Source: Malania oleifera (taxonomy: Eukaryota; Streptophyta; Magnoliopsida; Santalales; Ximeniaceae). From it: a stretch of DNA of 64,000 bases. The stretch is from contig NC_080427.1 in the NCBI RefSeq assembly GCF_029873635.1, positions 75,361,348-75,425,347 on the forward strand, given 5' to 3'. Every line of letters starts with the position of its first letter. Position 1 is the first letter of the stretch. Of this stretch, positions 38,401 to 50,103 are shown piece after piece. The translations under genes were made by a program, and so were the position numbers. Below the pieces are notes generated by a model. That model worked only from the letters and a program-made list of their open reading frames with translations, had not been told where the DNA came from and ran no database searches.

Positions 38401-41121
38401 ACTTACATTATACAAAGATTTCGATCAAAAGGCGCATATGCCCAACAGTTCAATTAAGAACACATCCAAGGAAAGTGAAGAACGCAAAGAACATTCAAAC
38501 AAGATATGAAGAACACGAAGAACATAGCAGAAAAAATCAACACACAAAGCTAAGAAAAAGAAGGAAAAGACGCAAAGAAAAGGGTGGAGCGAGAGTGTAC
38601 CTAGCAGCAAGGGAACCTTTTTCCGCTAAGACGAGGAGCAAATGGGCCACCAAGCGCTTTTTATAGAGAAAAGATGGCCTGAATCTCCATAAGAGCACGA
38701 ATCTAGAGGAGTCAGGATCATTGATTATCCCACGTCTCGAGGAAAGGGTTGGACGTCCCCGTACGGACCCGGAGTTCGAAGAAGATTTCATTCAATACAT
38801 GTGTGCTGACAGAGGCTCCTTACACGCACGCCTCCCAATCAGATGGGATGCCTAAGGGACGTGTAATCCTAAGGAAAATTGCGATACACCAAAGGTACGA
38901 CTCACTTAACAAAAAATCTTGAAACCTGCAGGTCAAAGCGAGCTGACTAGGTGCTAGTGGGCAGTCTGATATTGATAGTGTTAAGGATAACAAATGAACG
39001 ACATATGGTATGCAGCTCTGATAAGGTGAGGTCAGACCGAGCATTCCTAATGGTTAAGAGAGATCTAGAACTAACCTTAGAAGAGCTCATGGAGTCAAAA
39101 CTTCAAGATTCAAAAGGACAAACAACTTACATTATACAAAGATTTGGATCAATGGCGCATATGCCCAACAATTCAACTAAGAACACATCCAAAGAAAGTG
39201 AAGAATGCGAAGAACATTCAAACAAGATATGAAGAACATGAAGAACATAAGAAGAACATGGCAGAAAAAATCAACACACAAAGCCAAGAAAAAGAAGGAA
39301 AAGACGCAAAGAAAAGGGTGGAGCGAGAGCGTACCTAGCAGCAAGGGAACCTTTTTTCGCTAAGACGAGGAGCAAATGGGCCACCAAGTGCTTTTTATAG
39401 AGAAAAGTTGGCCCCAATCTCCATAAAAGCATGAATCTAGAGGAGTCAGGATCATTGATTATCCCACGTCTCGAGGAAAGGGTTGGAGGTCCCCGTATGG
39501 ACCCGAATTTTGAAGAAGATTTCATTCAATACAAGTGTGCTGACAAAGGCTCCTTACAAGCATACCTCCCAATCAGATGGGATGCCAAAGGGACGTGTAA
39601 TCCTAAGGAAAATTGCGATACACCAAAGGTAGAACTCACTTAACAAAAAATCTTGAAACCTGCAGGTGAAAGCGAGCTGACTCGGCGCTAGTGGGCAGTC
39701 TGATATTGATAGTGTTAAGGATAACAAATGAACAACATATGGTCTGTAACTTTGATAAGGTGAGGTTAGACCAAGTGTTCCTAATGGTTAAGAGAGATCT
39801 AGAACTAACCTTAGAAGAAATCATGGAGTCAAAACTTCAAGTTTCAAAAGGACAAACAACTTACATTATACAAAGATTTGGATCAATGGCGCATATGCCC
39901 AACAGTTCAACTAAGAACACATCCAAGGAAAGTGAAGAATGGGAAGAACATTCAAACAAGATATGAAGAACATGAAAAACATAAGAAGAACATACCAGAA
40001 AAAATCAACACACAAAGCCAAGAAAAAGAAGGAAAATACGCAAAGAAAAGGGTGGAGCAAGAGCGCACCTAACAGCAAGGGAACCTTTTTCCGCTAAGAC
40101 GGGGAGCAAATGGGCCACCAAGTGCTTTTTATAGAGAAAAGTTGGCCCAAATCTCTGTAAGAGCACGAATCTAGAGGAGTCAGGATCATTGATTATCCCA
40201 CGTCTCGAGGAAAGGGCTGGAGGTCCCCGTACAGACCCGAAGTTCGAAGAAGATTTCATTCAATACACGTGTGCTGACAAAGGCTCCTTACACGCACGCC
40301 TCCCAATCAGATGGGATGCCAAAGGGAAGTGTAATCCTGAGGAAAATTGCGATACACCAAAGGTACAACTCACTTAACAAAAAATCTTGAAACTTGCTGG
40401 TGAAAGTGAGCTGACTCGGCGCTAGTGGGCATTCTGATATTGATAGTGTTAAGGATAACAATTGAACAACATGTGGTCTGCAGTTCTGATAAGGTGAGGT
40501 CAGACCGAGTGTTCCTAATGGTTAAGAGAGATCTAGAACTAACCTTAGAAGATCTCATGGGGTCAAAACTTCAAGTTTCAAAAGGACAAACAACGTACAT
40601 TATACAAAGATTTGGATCAAAGGCGCATATGCCCAACAGTTCAACTAAGAACACATCCAAGGAAAGTGAAAAATGCGAAGAACATTCAAACAAAATATGA
40701 AGAACATAACCGAAAAAATCTGCACATAAAGTCAAGAAAAAGAATGAAAAGACGCAAAGAAAAGGGTGGAGCGAGAGCGTACCTAGCAGCAAGGGAACCT
40801 TTTTTTGTTAGGACGAAGAGCAAATGGGCCACCAAGGGCTTTTTATAAAGAAAAGTGGCCCGAATCTCCGTAAGAGCACAAATCTAGAGGAGTCAGGATC
40901 ATTGATTATCCCACATCTCGAGGAAAGGGCTGGGGTCCCCGTACGGACTTGGAGTTCGAAGAAGATTTCATTCAATACACGTGTGCTGACAAAGGCTCCT
41001 TACATGCACGCCTCCCAATCAGATGGGATGCCTAAGGGACGTGTAATGCTAAGGAAAATTGCGATACACCAAAGGTACAACTCACTTAACAAAAAATCTT
41101 GAAACCTGTAGGTGAAAGCGA
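35316..41121. repeat. Tandem array, eight ~725-bp units, in the Tat 3' region
   Basis: The anchor CAGTCTGATATTGATAG occurs at 35333, 36067, 36790, 37515, 38238, 38962 and 39696, and with one change at 40430, giving periods of 734, 723, 725, 723, 724, 734 and 734. The 10-bp differences come from extra GAAGAACATAAGAAGAACAT-type words. Each unit contains the first ~62 codons of the antisense ORF (MSSSKVSSRSLLTIRN-like), a TATA-type box and, in several units, a CACGTG. The first unit is continuous with the antisense ORF, so the array grew from its start region. Confidence 0.95.
35762..35771 (-). promoter_or_regulatory. TATA box repeated in every array unit
   Basis: On the minus strand the sequence reads CTCTATAAAAAGCGCTTGG, about 300 bp 5' of the antisense-ORF ATG at 35461. 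The same box appears in the other units near 36487, 37211, 37934, 38658, 39392, 40125 and (as TTTATAAAAAG) 40841. A CACGTG lies about 130 bp further upstream in units where it is intact (for example 35903, 38075, 40266, 40978). Core-promoter function is inferred. Confidence 0.55.
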
Positions 41122-41126
41122 AATTA

Positions 41127-41580
41127 TGGAGACTCTTGAAATCGGACAATCTGATGAGCAAAGCTCATAAGGCCCAAAGAAGATGCCCAAAAAAGTGCAC
41201 TGCTCATTAGGCAAAGAAGATTGGCCCAACTGATGAGCTAAGGCTCAGGAGGCCACAAAGTATGCCCAAAAAATTAATACGACTCATTAGATAAAGAAGA
41301 TCGAACCAACTGATGAGCTCAGGCTCATGAGGCCACAAAATATGCTTGAAAAATGAGTACGACTCGTTAGGCAAAGACGATCGGCCCAACTGATGAGCTT
41401 AGGCTCATGAGGCCACAAAGTATGCCCAAAAAATGAGTATGACTCATTAAGCAAAGAAGATCGGACAAACTGACGAGCTCAGGCTCGCGAGGCCAATAAA
41501 TATGCCCAAAGAATGAGTACGACTCATTAGGCAAAGAAGATCGACCCAAATTGATGAGTAACGCTCATGAGGCTCAAAAA
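41127..41580. repeat. ~80-bp minisatellite
   Basis: About five to six copies of a unit built on GACTCATTAGGCAAAGAAGA, CAACTGATGAGCTCAGGCTC and ATGAGGCCACAAAGTATGCC. Copies differ by scattered substitutions. Confidence 0.9.
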
Positions 41581-42610
41581 AGTTCCTCAAGAAGCTGCTG
41601 GACAAAAGTTGGTCCAAACAAAGTTCCCCCAGGAAGCTGCTCGACAAAAGCTGGTCAGAACAAGGTTCCCCTAGAAGTTGCTCGGCAAAAGCTGGTCGGA
41701 ACAAAGTTCCCCAAGAAGCTGCTTGGCAAAATCTGGTCAGAACAAAGTTCAACAAGAAGCTGGTCGGAACAAAGTTCCGCTAGGAAGTTGCTTGGCAAAA
41801 TCTAGTTGGAACAAAGTTCACCAAGAAGCTAGTTGGCAAAAGCTGGCCAGAACAAAGTTCCCCAAGAAGCTGCTCGGCAAAAGATACTTGGAAAAAAGTT
41901 CACTAAGAAGCTGGTCGGCAAAAGCTAGTTAGAATAAAGTTCCTTAAGAAGCTGCTCGGCAAAAGTTGGTCAGAACAAAGTTCCCACAAGAAGCTACTCG
42001 GCAAAAGCTGGTCAAAACAAAGTTCGCCAAGAAGATGTTCGGCAAAAGCTGGTTGGCAAAAGTTCCCTCAGAATCTGCTTGAGAAAGCTATTTAGAACAA
42101 AGTTCCCCCAGGAGATGTTCACCAAAAGCTGGTAAGAACAAAGTTCCCCTGAGAAGCCGCTCATCACAAACCTACGAGGAGAGCTGGTCGGAAAGATCTG
42201 CTTGGCAAAATTCGCAAGAAGAGCTGGTTGGAAAGATTTGCTCGGCACAAACCCTCGAATTGAGCTGGTCGGAAGAACCTGCTCAGAACAAACCCATGGG
42301 GAGAGCTGGTCGAAAAGATTTGCTCGGCACAAACCACAAGGAGAGGTGGTCTGAAAGATTTGGTCGGCACAAACCCACAAGGAGAGTTGGTTAGAAAGAT
42401 CTGCTCGACACAAACCCACGAGGAGAGCTGGTCGGAAGGATTGACTTGGCACAAATCGTCAAGAAGAGCTGTTCGAAAGGATTTGCTTGGCATAATCCTG
42501 CGAGTAGAAATGGTCGAAAGGATCTACTTAGCCCAATCCTTCAAGTAAAGCCGGTTGGAAGAATCTGCTCAGCCCAGTTCCTTAAGTAAAGTTGGTTGAA
42601 AGGGCTTGCT
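41581..42610. repeat. ~42-bp minisatellites, two related families
   Basis: From 41581 to about 42160 the unit is AAGCTGCTCGGCAAAAGCTG plus GTCGGAACAAAGTTCCCC. From about 42160 to 42610 it becomes GAGAGCTGGTCGGAAAGATC plus TGCTCGGCACAAACCCACG. The shared GCTGGTCGGAA and CTCGGCA words show that one derives from the other. All six frames give periodic peptides, so the ORFs here are by-products of the repeat. Confidence 0.9.
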
Positions 42611-42895
42611 CGGTCCACTTTGTCCAAAAGCACCGTTTGGGACAAATCCCTGTAAAACCCACTTGGCGAATTGGCTTGGAAAAGCCATACGATCTCCCTT
42701 ATCGGCTCGGATCAACCAATCCTCATCGAAACCAGCTCAACAAAGCTGTTGGAGCCCCATCATCGGCTTGGATGAACCTACCTTACACAGATCAGCTTGA
42801 AATAGCCATGCGGTCCCTCTCATCAGCTCGGATCAGCCGACCTTGGTTGTAACTGGCTTGGCAAAGCCATTCAAGACCCTTCGTCAGTTCCGATT
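42611..42895. repeat. ~60-bp degenerate tandem repeat
   Basis: Words such as GGCTTGGAAAAGCCATACGA, ATCGGCTCGGATCAACC and AAAGCCATGCGGTCCC recur with a period of roughly 60 bp. This is the last repeat block before the polypurine tract. Confidence 0.7.
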
Positions 42896-43007
42896 AGTAG
42901 AGGTTCTTTAAATTTGGTTTTAAAAAATTAAGAAAAATACACACATATGGAGGGGGAGCTAGGGCAACTTTCAAACTTCCAGGAACTAGTTCCAAAAATT
43001 CAAAACT

Positions 43008-43019
43008 AGGGGGGGGGAC
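43008..43019 (+). other. Polypurine tract of the Tat element
   Basis: AGGGGGGGGGA ends three bases before the 3' LTR start at 43023. Confidence 0.8.
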
Positions 43020-43022
43020 AAC

Positions 43023-43488
43023 TGATTTACCCTAAACATATCAGCCTCTAAACAATCCATCTGCCATAATGGAGCATTAAGGAGCAGCCGCAATTAGGGC
43101 GATTATCACTCAAGGATAGCTGTTCTGAAGGGGTTAACCCCATGCATGCCAGAGCATTCCACGCCAGTGCCACTGACAGCTGTCATTGGCTCCTTAAAGG
43201 CCAGAGCGATTCATGCTCATGCCATAACCGACCAATAAATGGCTATACACCCTCAGGTCAGCTTCAGCCCTATAAGTAGGGACTCGGACAAGAGGCCAAG
43301 GTAAGTTATATTTAACCTACTCTTATTGTTGCATTCAACCTCTTTGAAGCATTCCCCTTACTTAGGCATTAGAGTGATCCCCCAGAGTACACCCTGGGTC
43401 CTCCAAGCCTGTTTTGTTTTCAGCCTTTTCAGGTCATCAGAAGTCAGAGAGCAATCTTGTAGGTCATCGCCATTTTTATTCCGCAGCA
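43023..43488 (+). repeat. 3' LTR of the Tat element
   Basis: It begins TGATTTACCC, ends CCGCAGCA, contains CCTATAAGTAGGG near 43270, and is followed by the duplication ATATT. Confidence 0.92.
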
Positions 43489-43493
43489 ATATT

Positions 43494-44115
43494 AATAAAT
43501 ATTTTCAAGAAAAACATCGAATACATATCCAAAAATCCCTACAAAATACAAAATTTTAAAATATTATTTCAATGTGTTTTCTATAATTTCATATTTGGTT
43601 TCCTAGATATATTGAATACACATGATATTGCCCCTTTTCCTTTTTGTGACACTCTGTGAACAAACACAGGTCTTCCTCTCTCACAATTATTTTCATTGTC
43701 CCTTTCCTTCCTTGCAACTATTGCTCTATTTCTCTATTCTCATCCGCTCACTTGACATCTACCCAACTACAGACAATGAAGATGGTACTAATGATTAAGG
43801 TCTGTAGGTTAAGGGCTATTGTTAACGAGGAAGATAACAAAAGACAGTTTTGTAGGCAAAGTGATTTTATTCCTTAACCACAAAATTAGTGAGTTCTTCA
43901 TTTTCTCCTTCGAATTTCCCTATTTTTTTTTGTTTTTTTCAATTTGTAGGAGTAATACAATCGATTTGAGTCCTAGATTTGTGCTTATCGCATGGTTGAA
44001 ATGGATCTAAGGGTCAAAGATAAAATGGGAACAATCTTCTTGTATATATGTGCATGTGTGTTCATGTTGTGGATGCCTTGAAAGGATATTTGTATCCATT
44101 TATGATATGTATATG
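43494..44115. other. Unassigned spacer, possible displaced upstream region of QTRT2
   Basis: This sequence adjoined the QTRT2 5' flank before the Tat insertion. It has a T- and C-rich tract (43625-43760) and no recognisable coding or repeat sequence. Confidence 0.45.
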
Positions 44116-46138
44116 TGTAATGACTCGAAGAATAATGGTATTTAAATAATAAGAGAAAGGGAAATGGGAACAGCAACAAAAGGAAGTGGCAGCCTTCGTT
44201 GTCGATGAATGTGGGCTTCGTCGACGAGAAGATACTGAGGGGGGGTTTGGGGCAACTATGAATTTCATCGACAAAGGGGAAAGTTCGTCGACGAATTGTA
44301 TCTTGACCTCGTTGATGAGGTGACGTGGCTTGTCGAAGAAGCCCTTAGTATAAATAGCCCAAACTCCAGATTTTACGCAGAAAAATCGGCAGATATCTCT
44401 CTCTCTCTCTCTCTCCTCCCTACGGTTTCTCTCTCCTCTCTCTTTGATTTCTACTCTGTTGTTTGTCAGATCGACAATCTGAGGCCACCACGACGCTCTT
44501 GGGGAAGTTCTCTCCAAATCTACTGGAGCAGATCATTGGTGGGGCAGAGTTGAAATTCATCCTTGGTTTCGGGTAAGGTTTTTTTTAGCAAAATTTGGTC
44601 TTATCGTAGTTATATGAAATGTTATTCACGTAAAAATACCAAAATTTAGTTCTGAGAATTGTTGGATTCAGGGTGTTGAACAAGGAACCCTACGAGTGCA
44701 GGATGAGCGTGTTTTTAGGGGGTTTATTTTCAGTATCAGGTAAGGGAATAAACTAAAATAGTTATTTTCCATGCAATTATTATTATTTATTAGCAAATTA
44801 ATTTTTAGGAAAGCATGTATTATATTTTAATATTGTTGAGAAAATGCATATTTGGGAAAATACTGTTGTTGTACAGGAAATATGATTTTGGAATAAAATA
44901 TGTGATTTTACTCAGCATTGTGTGTGGCATGGATATTATTTTACTTGAAAAGTATTATGTTATGGAAATTTTACAAATAAAGCATTTTTTTACAGATTAT
45001 GAGATAATGCAGTACATTATGATTTCAAATACATGATAAATGAATTATTTATTCAAAACAATATTTATGAAATGTTTGGTGTAAGGCTGTGATAGATAGC
45101 CAACGCTAGGCCGTGTATGATATATTATTTTGGCGTAAGGTCGTATGTATGATTTTGGTGCAAGGCCATATATATGCAAGTAAATGACACAAGGTCGTAT
45201 GTTTAACGTTATTACAGAATATGCTATCAATCTATTTACGTTAAACTGTGTATTATCATGTATTATATATTATCAGAACCTGGATGATAGTTTAGTTCAA
45301 TTACAGGAGCACGGTACCGTTGCTATACAAATCAGATATTTACGTTCAGACTTGTGCTAACCACCCCACAAGGGGGTGGGAGATGGATAGTCGATGTGAC
45401 TTTCAGTGTAGAGTTGTAGACGTCCACGTGACCGTCTAGACCAGGGTGTGGCAGGCCCATCATACTTACAGACATTTTTGACTCAGCAGTGGTCGGCCAA
45501 CCATTGTCAGGTCCCTCCTTCAGGCTGCACAACCCACCGTGGGGGGTAATACATGACATCAGCTAGCTATACATCCTGGGTGAATTTTCAGTATTATCAG
45601 TTATATCAGACATTTTATGAACTGTATAATTTATTAGAAAATTCGAAAATATATGATTATTCAGTATGCTATGATGAATGTTTCAGGTACATGAAATGTA
45701 CTGTATATGTATAATTACATCAAATATTCATGTTGCCACACAGTTGTATTTTGTTTATTTCTCCTACAGAGAAGTGTCTCACCCCCGAACTTAAATAATT
45801 TTTAGGAGACCTAGAAAAACCGGCGGATCGAGGCTGCCGTTGAGATAGTGTGGTACTACCTTGCTAAGAGGGTAAGTTTGAACTAGGATCAGGAGATTTT
45901 GTTATGGGATCCTAGAGATATTTTTTTTTGTATTTTTTGGAGATTGTATATAAACACAGTATTTTGGGATTTAGTTGACTTTGGTATTATGTATTTTATG
46001 GTTTGAGAATGTGATTTATATTTACTACTGCTTAGGTTTCCACTGTGAATGTCAGTTGTGTCCCTGTTACCCATGGGATCAGGTTGACTTCGTTATTGAT
46101 TATGTTTTGATATATGAAAGGATAAGTAGGTCATTACA
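44116..46138 (+). mobile_element. Solo LTR, chromovirus-type Gypsy, perfect TSD
   Basis: It starts TGTAATGACTCG and ends GGTCATTACA, flanked by ATATG at 44111-44115 and 46139-46143. U3 carries clustered TTCGTCGACGAA-like words (44200-44340, one perfect 12-bp palindrome at 44284-44295). TATAAATAG follows at 44350 and then a CT repeat (44397-44416). A minisatellite of GCAAGGCCGTAT type lies at 45080-45210. There is no internal element sequence, so recombination between LTRs has removed the body. Confidence 0.93.
45080..45210. repeat. ~29-bp minisatellite inside the solo LTR
   Basis: About five diverged copies of a unit around GGCGTAAGGTCGTATGTATG. The same array, with different copy number and sequence, is at 60135-60300 in the related LTR. 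Confidence 0.8.
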
Positions 46139-46194
46139 ATATGTGATTATTATATGTTTTTTTTGTACATATATGCATTTGTTTTTCCAATTAT

Positions 46195-46990
46195 ATGGGC
46201 TGTGTTTGAAAATATAAGGAGACTTGTATTCATTTATAACACATCTATGTAAAACTACATTGATTTAGGGCTTTGTGCCTTTATTTTTCCATTGATCTAG
46301 GGTTGTGTTTGATATTTAATAGATTTGTGCATTAACGAGCAATTATTCATGCTATCATTGCCTTTCAAACTTTGGACCTAAGTTTTGTTTTTTCTTGCTA
46401 ATCTAGGGTTACGTTTGATGTTGAACAAAGATATGCATTGCCTTTGATACTTTATAACTAGGGTTTATCCCTTTTTTTTCTAGCGCAGGGTTGTGTTTGA
46501 TATTAAACAAAGATTTGTACATTGATGACCATTTATTTGTGTTGTCACGAGCTTGGAACTTTAGACTTAGGACTTTATGGATTTGTTTTTCAACTGTAGT
46601 GTTGTATTTAACATTGAATGGAGATTTGTATGCACATAAACCTTTATATGTTGCAACTATCTTTGATACTTCACCAAGGCTTTACACTTTTTTTCCGTTG
46701 TTTGGGGTTGTTAAATGTTAAACAAAGATTTTGCATATTGATGGACATTTAGTTGTGCTATAGCAACATTTAAAACTTTATTCCTAAGGCTTTTGGGGCT
46801 TTGTTTCCCATTGATCTAGACCTAGGGCTTTGTGGCTTTTGTGGCGTTATTTTCTATATTGACTATTAGTTGTTCATACAATCACTATGTGTGAAACTTT
46901 AGACTTACTACTTTGTGTCTTTGTTCATATTAATTGAGATTTATATGCACATACGTATTTATATGTTGTCACTACCATTGATAGTTTAGA
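46195..46990. repeat. Degenerate ~105-bp tandem repeat
   Basis: The unit start GGTTGTGTTTGATATTAAAC or variants is found near 46201, 46305, 46409, 46489, 46600 and 46707, followed by ACAAAGATTTGTACATTGATG-like and ACTTTAGACTTAGG-like words. Copies are strongly diverged. Confidence 0.75.
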
Positions 46991-46999
46991 ACAAGGAGC

Positions 47000-48290
47000 A
47001 AATGGGAAACTTAAAAAAACTATAAACAAATATAGAGGTGTTGCATTGTGCAATTTTGATACCTGATGTATGGCATTATAGTGCTCTATAATTATTTTGG
47101 GAACTTATGGACTGTATAATGAATATGAAATTAATTCATCTTACCTAGGTCACAAAACCAAGTTTTTGTATGAATAATGAACATAAAATTGAAAATAATC
47201 TGATTTCACATAACTAAGTTAGTGTGCAACAACCCTTTGTATAATTGGTATCACATGAGTATTAGAATAGGACTCCTCCATGATTTTGTATCCCCTTGTT
47301 GTTCTCGAGAAGAGAGGATCTGTGAATGAGGTTTTGAGTATTAGGCAAGAAATTTGACAAATGCACTAATATGTGTGGCTAAATTTCGAGGGCTGAGGTG
47401 TGTTTTAAATTGTTAAGGACATTCGTGCATAGCATGACTCCAGTGATGGTCAGTAAATTTGCATATTTTTGTCATAGATGGGTACCAACGAGGACCATAA
47501 GGATGTTGCAAAATGGCCTCCACATGCTAAGGCTATGTTCATTGCTTTCCTTCATAAGCATGTCAAGAATAGGAAGTTTCAAACAATTGCGTTAGGAAAT
47601 AAAGAGGGTAGTCCATAGATGACCAACCGTTCAAACCAATTGGGAAGCAGTGCACAATCCCAAAGCTAAGGCCCAAGTATAACAACCTTATATAAAAATC
47701 ATTGTGAGTTCTCCACCCCCATCTCTATTACTAGCTTTGGATGGGACCATACTACAAACATTGTGACTACTCCAAAGGCATGAGGTAGACATATTTCAAG
47801 GTATCACATGCCATGGGAAATCTTTAATTGAACTGCTTATGAACTTTCGAAAAGTCACAATGTAATAATAGTAAAATAATGTGTCTATAGGAACATCCTT
47901 AGGCAAAAATATTCAACAAGAAGGGGGTATGGGCATTACATGATGCTTGGGGAGATCTTTAACTTAAACACTACTGGGAAGATGGGTACACATTGACCTA
48001 ACTCCCTTTAATCTAGACGAGGAGCATGAGCTGAAGGTTGAGTTTTCTGCAATGAGTTTTCATGTTGGCATTGTAGGGGTAGAGACTATAGACAATAAGG
48101 AAGGAGTTAACAAGGCTAAAGGGCAAACTGGATGGCGTAAGTCAATTGTTACACCTATTAACTGCCAAAGTTAGGAGGGGATGTTGTGCAACAAAAAAAT
48201 TTGACAATTATTTTGAAAGTGGACCTCTATGATCTAGGTATCTAGGTAGAAAAGCAACTATTTACCCAAGAGAAATATAGAGAAAGAGTC
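47000..48290 (+). other. Unassigned block with a possible Myb/SANT-like fragment
   Basis: The open frame at 47479-47595 reads MGTNEDHKDVAKWPPHAKAM and continues with FIAFLHKHVKNRKFQT. This resembles the start of plant Myb/SANT-like proteins that associate with Harbinger transposons. Downstream, conserved-looking pieces (MPWEIFN near 47813) lie in broken frames. A transposon-derived pseudogene is possible. Otherwise nothing was recognised in this stretch. Confidence 0.25.
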
Positions 48291-50088
48291 TGTAAGAACC
48301 CAACCCATGAGATATGGAATAAATAAATAAGAAAAGGGTAAAATAGTAATTTGAGCAGACTTTGTTGACGAAGCCATAGTTTCGTCGATGAAGGCTCTTC
48401 TACTATTCGACGACGAAATGCATAGGTTTGTCGATGAAGAGAAGTCGAGAGGTTTAGAAATCCTAAAATCTCAAGCTCGTTGACAAGACCACCACTATGT
48501 CGATGAATTTCCTTTATTGGCTCGTCGACAAAGACGTCGCCTTGTCGACGAAGTTGGCCGAGTCAAAGGTGTTATAAATATATTTTTCTTTGCTTAGAAG
48601 GTAAGATACTTAAAATTTCTCTCTCTCTCTCTCTCTCTCTCTCTAGAACTTGAAACTCCACTCTCTCTTTTTAGATTTCTTCATCGTTAGAATCGAAAAA
48701 TCGACGTTACTACAAGGATCGGGGAAGGAATCTCTACGTGTTTTGTGGAATGAATCTTCGTTTTGAGGTCTTCGGGTTTTGACCCAAAAATTGAGGTAAG
48801 GCTTGATTTTCATTTCCGTTTCGGTAGACCTGTAAAGCGTAAGATTGTAAGTACTTATAATATTATGATTTATAGGTTTTGGGAACTTGGTTTGCTGTTT
48901 GTGAGCTGTAGAGTTTGTCTTTGGATTTTCGGGGAAAGGTAAAGGGATTCTGTTTATATCGATTATTTTTGAAATCGGATTTGGTAGAACTGTGGTTCAC
49001 GATCCTGTGTATGTTTTGGCTATTTATTTGGGGAAATATAAAGGGTAAAAATTATGGGGTTTTCATATTATAGTTTTGAGAAAAAGGGGACATCGAGTTG
49101 CATCTCTAGTTTCGTTGGAAAACCATGGATATATTGTGTTATGGAGATAGTCGTGCCTTGACTTGTTTTAAACTGTATTTTGAAAATTATGATTTTGAGA
49201 TTACCAAATGAGTGTGGAATGAAATGTTATATGATTATGCATTGAGTTGTGATTTTCTGAAATGAGATATAGGAATGTGAGTTCCGAATTGTTCTAGGTT
49301 GTGAAAGAGTGTCGAACTCTATATCCGAGGGTGTGAAATACCACCTGCCAGTGGCAAGTGTGTTCAAATTTATATTTGAGGGTGTGAAATATCACCTCTT
49401 ACCGGCTGATCACCGAAGGGTGTGGATCCACGAGATGTACTGGTACGATGCCATGGGAGCCTGGGGCTACGCATATGCCAAGGACGCCGTGTAATGTGGG
49501 CCAGCTTCGTGCCAAAGAGTGTGACGACACTGGGTTGTTTGATCATGTGTGTGTTGAGAACTATACTGGAATTGTTTTTTGAAAAAATACTGGAACTGTA
49601 TTGAACTATGATATGTTTTATGTCATGATAACACTCATATGCCACACACCGATACAACCTGATTCTGCCTTCCTTAGAGGTGTCTCACCTCTATTGCACG
49701 TATATGTTTTCAGGTCCTTCAAGTAATCGGAACTAGTGTCCTTGTGTTGGGAGTGTGGTGGTCGGTTTATTGCATGAAGTACTTTTGTAAGTACTAAGAC
49801 AGTAACAAGGTTGTAGTTTTGGGTATTGCTAGCACCCTAGGTTATGTTTTTGTAATATGGAGCTTAGACTCAGTTTGTATAGACTCTGGTATGGTACGAT
49901 GTATGTATGGAATGAATTTTTCCCGCTACGTATATGGTGTGTGTATATGAATATGTATAGGGTGTACGGGAACCCCACGGGGTCAGACCCTCATTTGTTA
50001 TAGTATCATGTGTGTTTTGTATGATACAAAGACATGTTAGGTTACTACATCACACCCTAGGTCCCATTTCCGAGTTCAAAGCGTGACA
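48291..50088 (+). repeat. 5' LTR of a second chromovirus-type Gypsy element
   Basis: It starts TGTAAGAACCCAACCC and ends GCGTGACA, followed two bases later by a primer-binding site. U3 (48360-48560) holds about eight GTCGACGAA-like words, then TTATAAATATA near 48573 and a CT repeat (48619-48644). No matching 3' LTR was seen in the window. Confidence 0.9.
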
Positions 50089-50091
50089 ACT

Positions 50092-50103
50092 TGGTATCAG
50101 AGC
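50092..50103 (+). other. Primer-binding site, initiator tRNA-Met type
   Basis: TGGTATCAGAGC, a perfect match to the plant initiator-tRNA-Met primer site, lies three bases after the LTR end. Confidence 0.9.

Larger units (their letters stand above)
23854..43488 (+). mobile_element. Full-length Tat-lineage Ty3/Gypsy retrotransposon
   Basis: The 466-467-bp LTRs at 23854-24320 and 43023-43488 are flanked by the duplication ATATT (23849-23853 and 43489-43493). Between them lie, in order, a primer-binding site, decayed gag, protease, RT, RNase H and integrase on the plus strand, a spliced ORF on the minus strand (33800-35461), an eight-unit tandem array, minisatellites and a G-rich polypurine tract. 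The extra antisense ORF, long 3' non-coding region with tandem repeats and domain order RT-RH-INT place it in the Tat group. Removing the 4.0-kb nested solo LTR leaves about 15.6 kb. Stops throughout gag-pol and strongly diverged LTRs show an old, inactive copy. Confidence 0.92.

Noticed and set aside
35642-40259. Repeated minus-strand frames of about 84 codons, one per array unit
   Set aside because: They lie mostly upstream of or across the TATA box, have no outside similarity that I recognise, and stay open only because the units are near-identical. The frames in the minisatellites at 41207-42852 were set aside for the same reason.
35316-42895. CRISPR-like reading of the regular repeats
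   Set aside because: Units are contiguous without unique spacers, the context is a plant LTR retrotransposon, and no cas-like gene is present.
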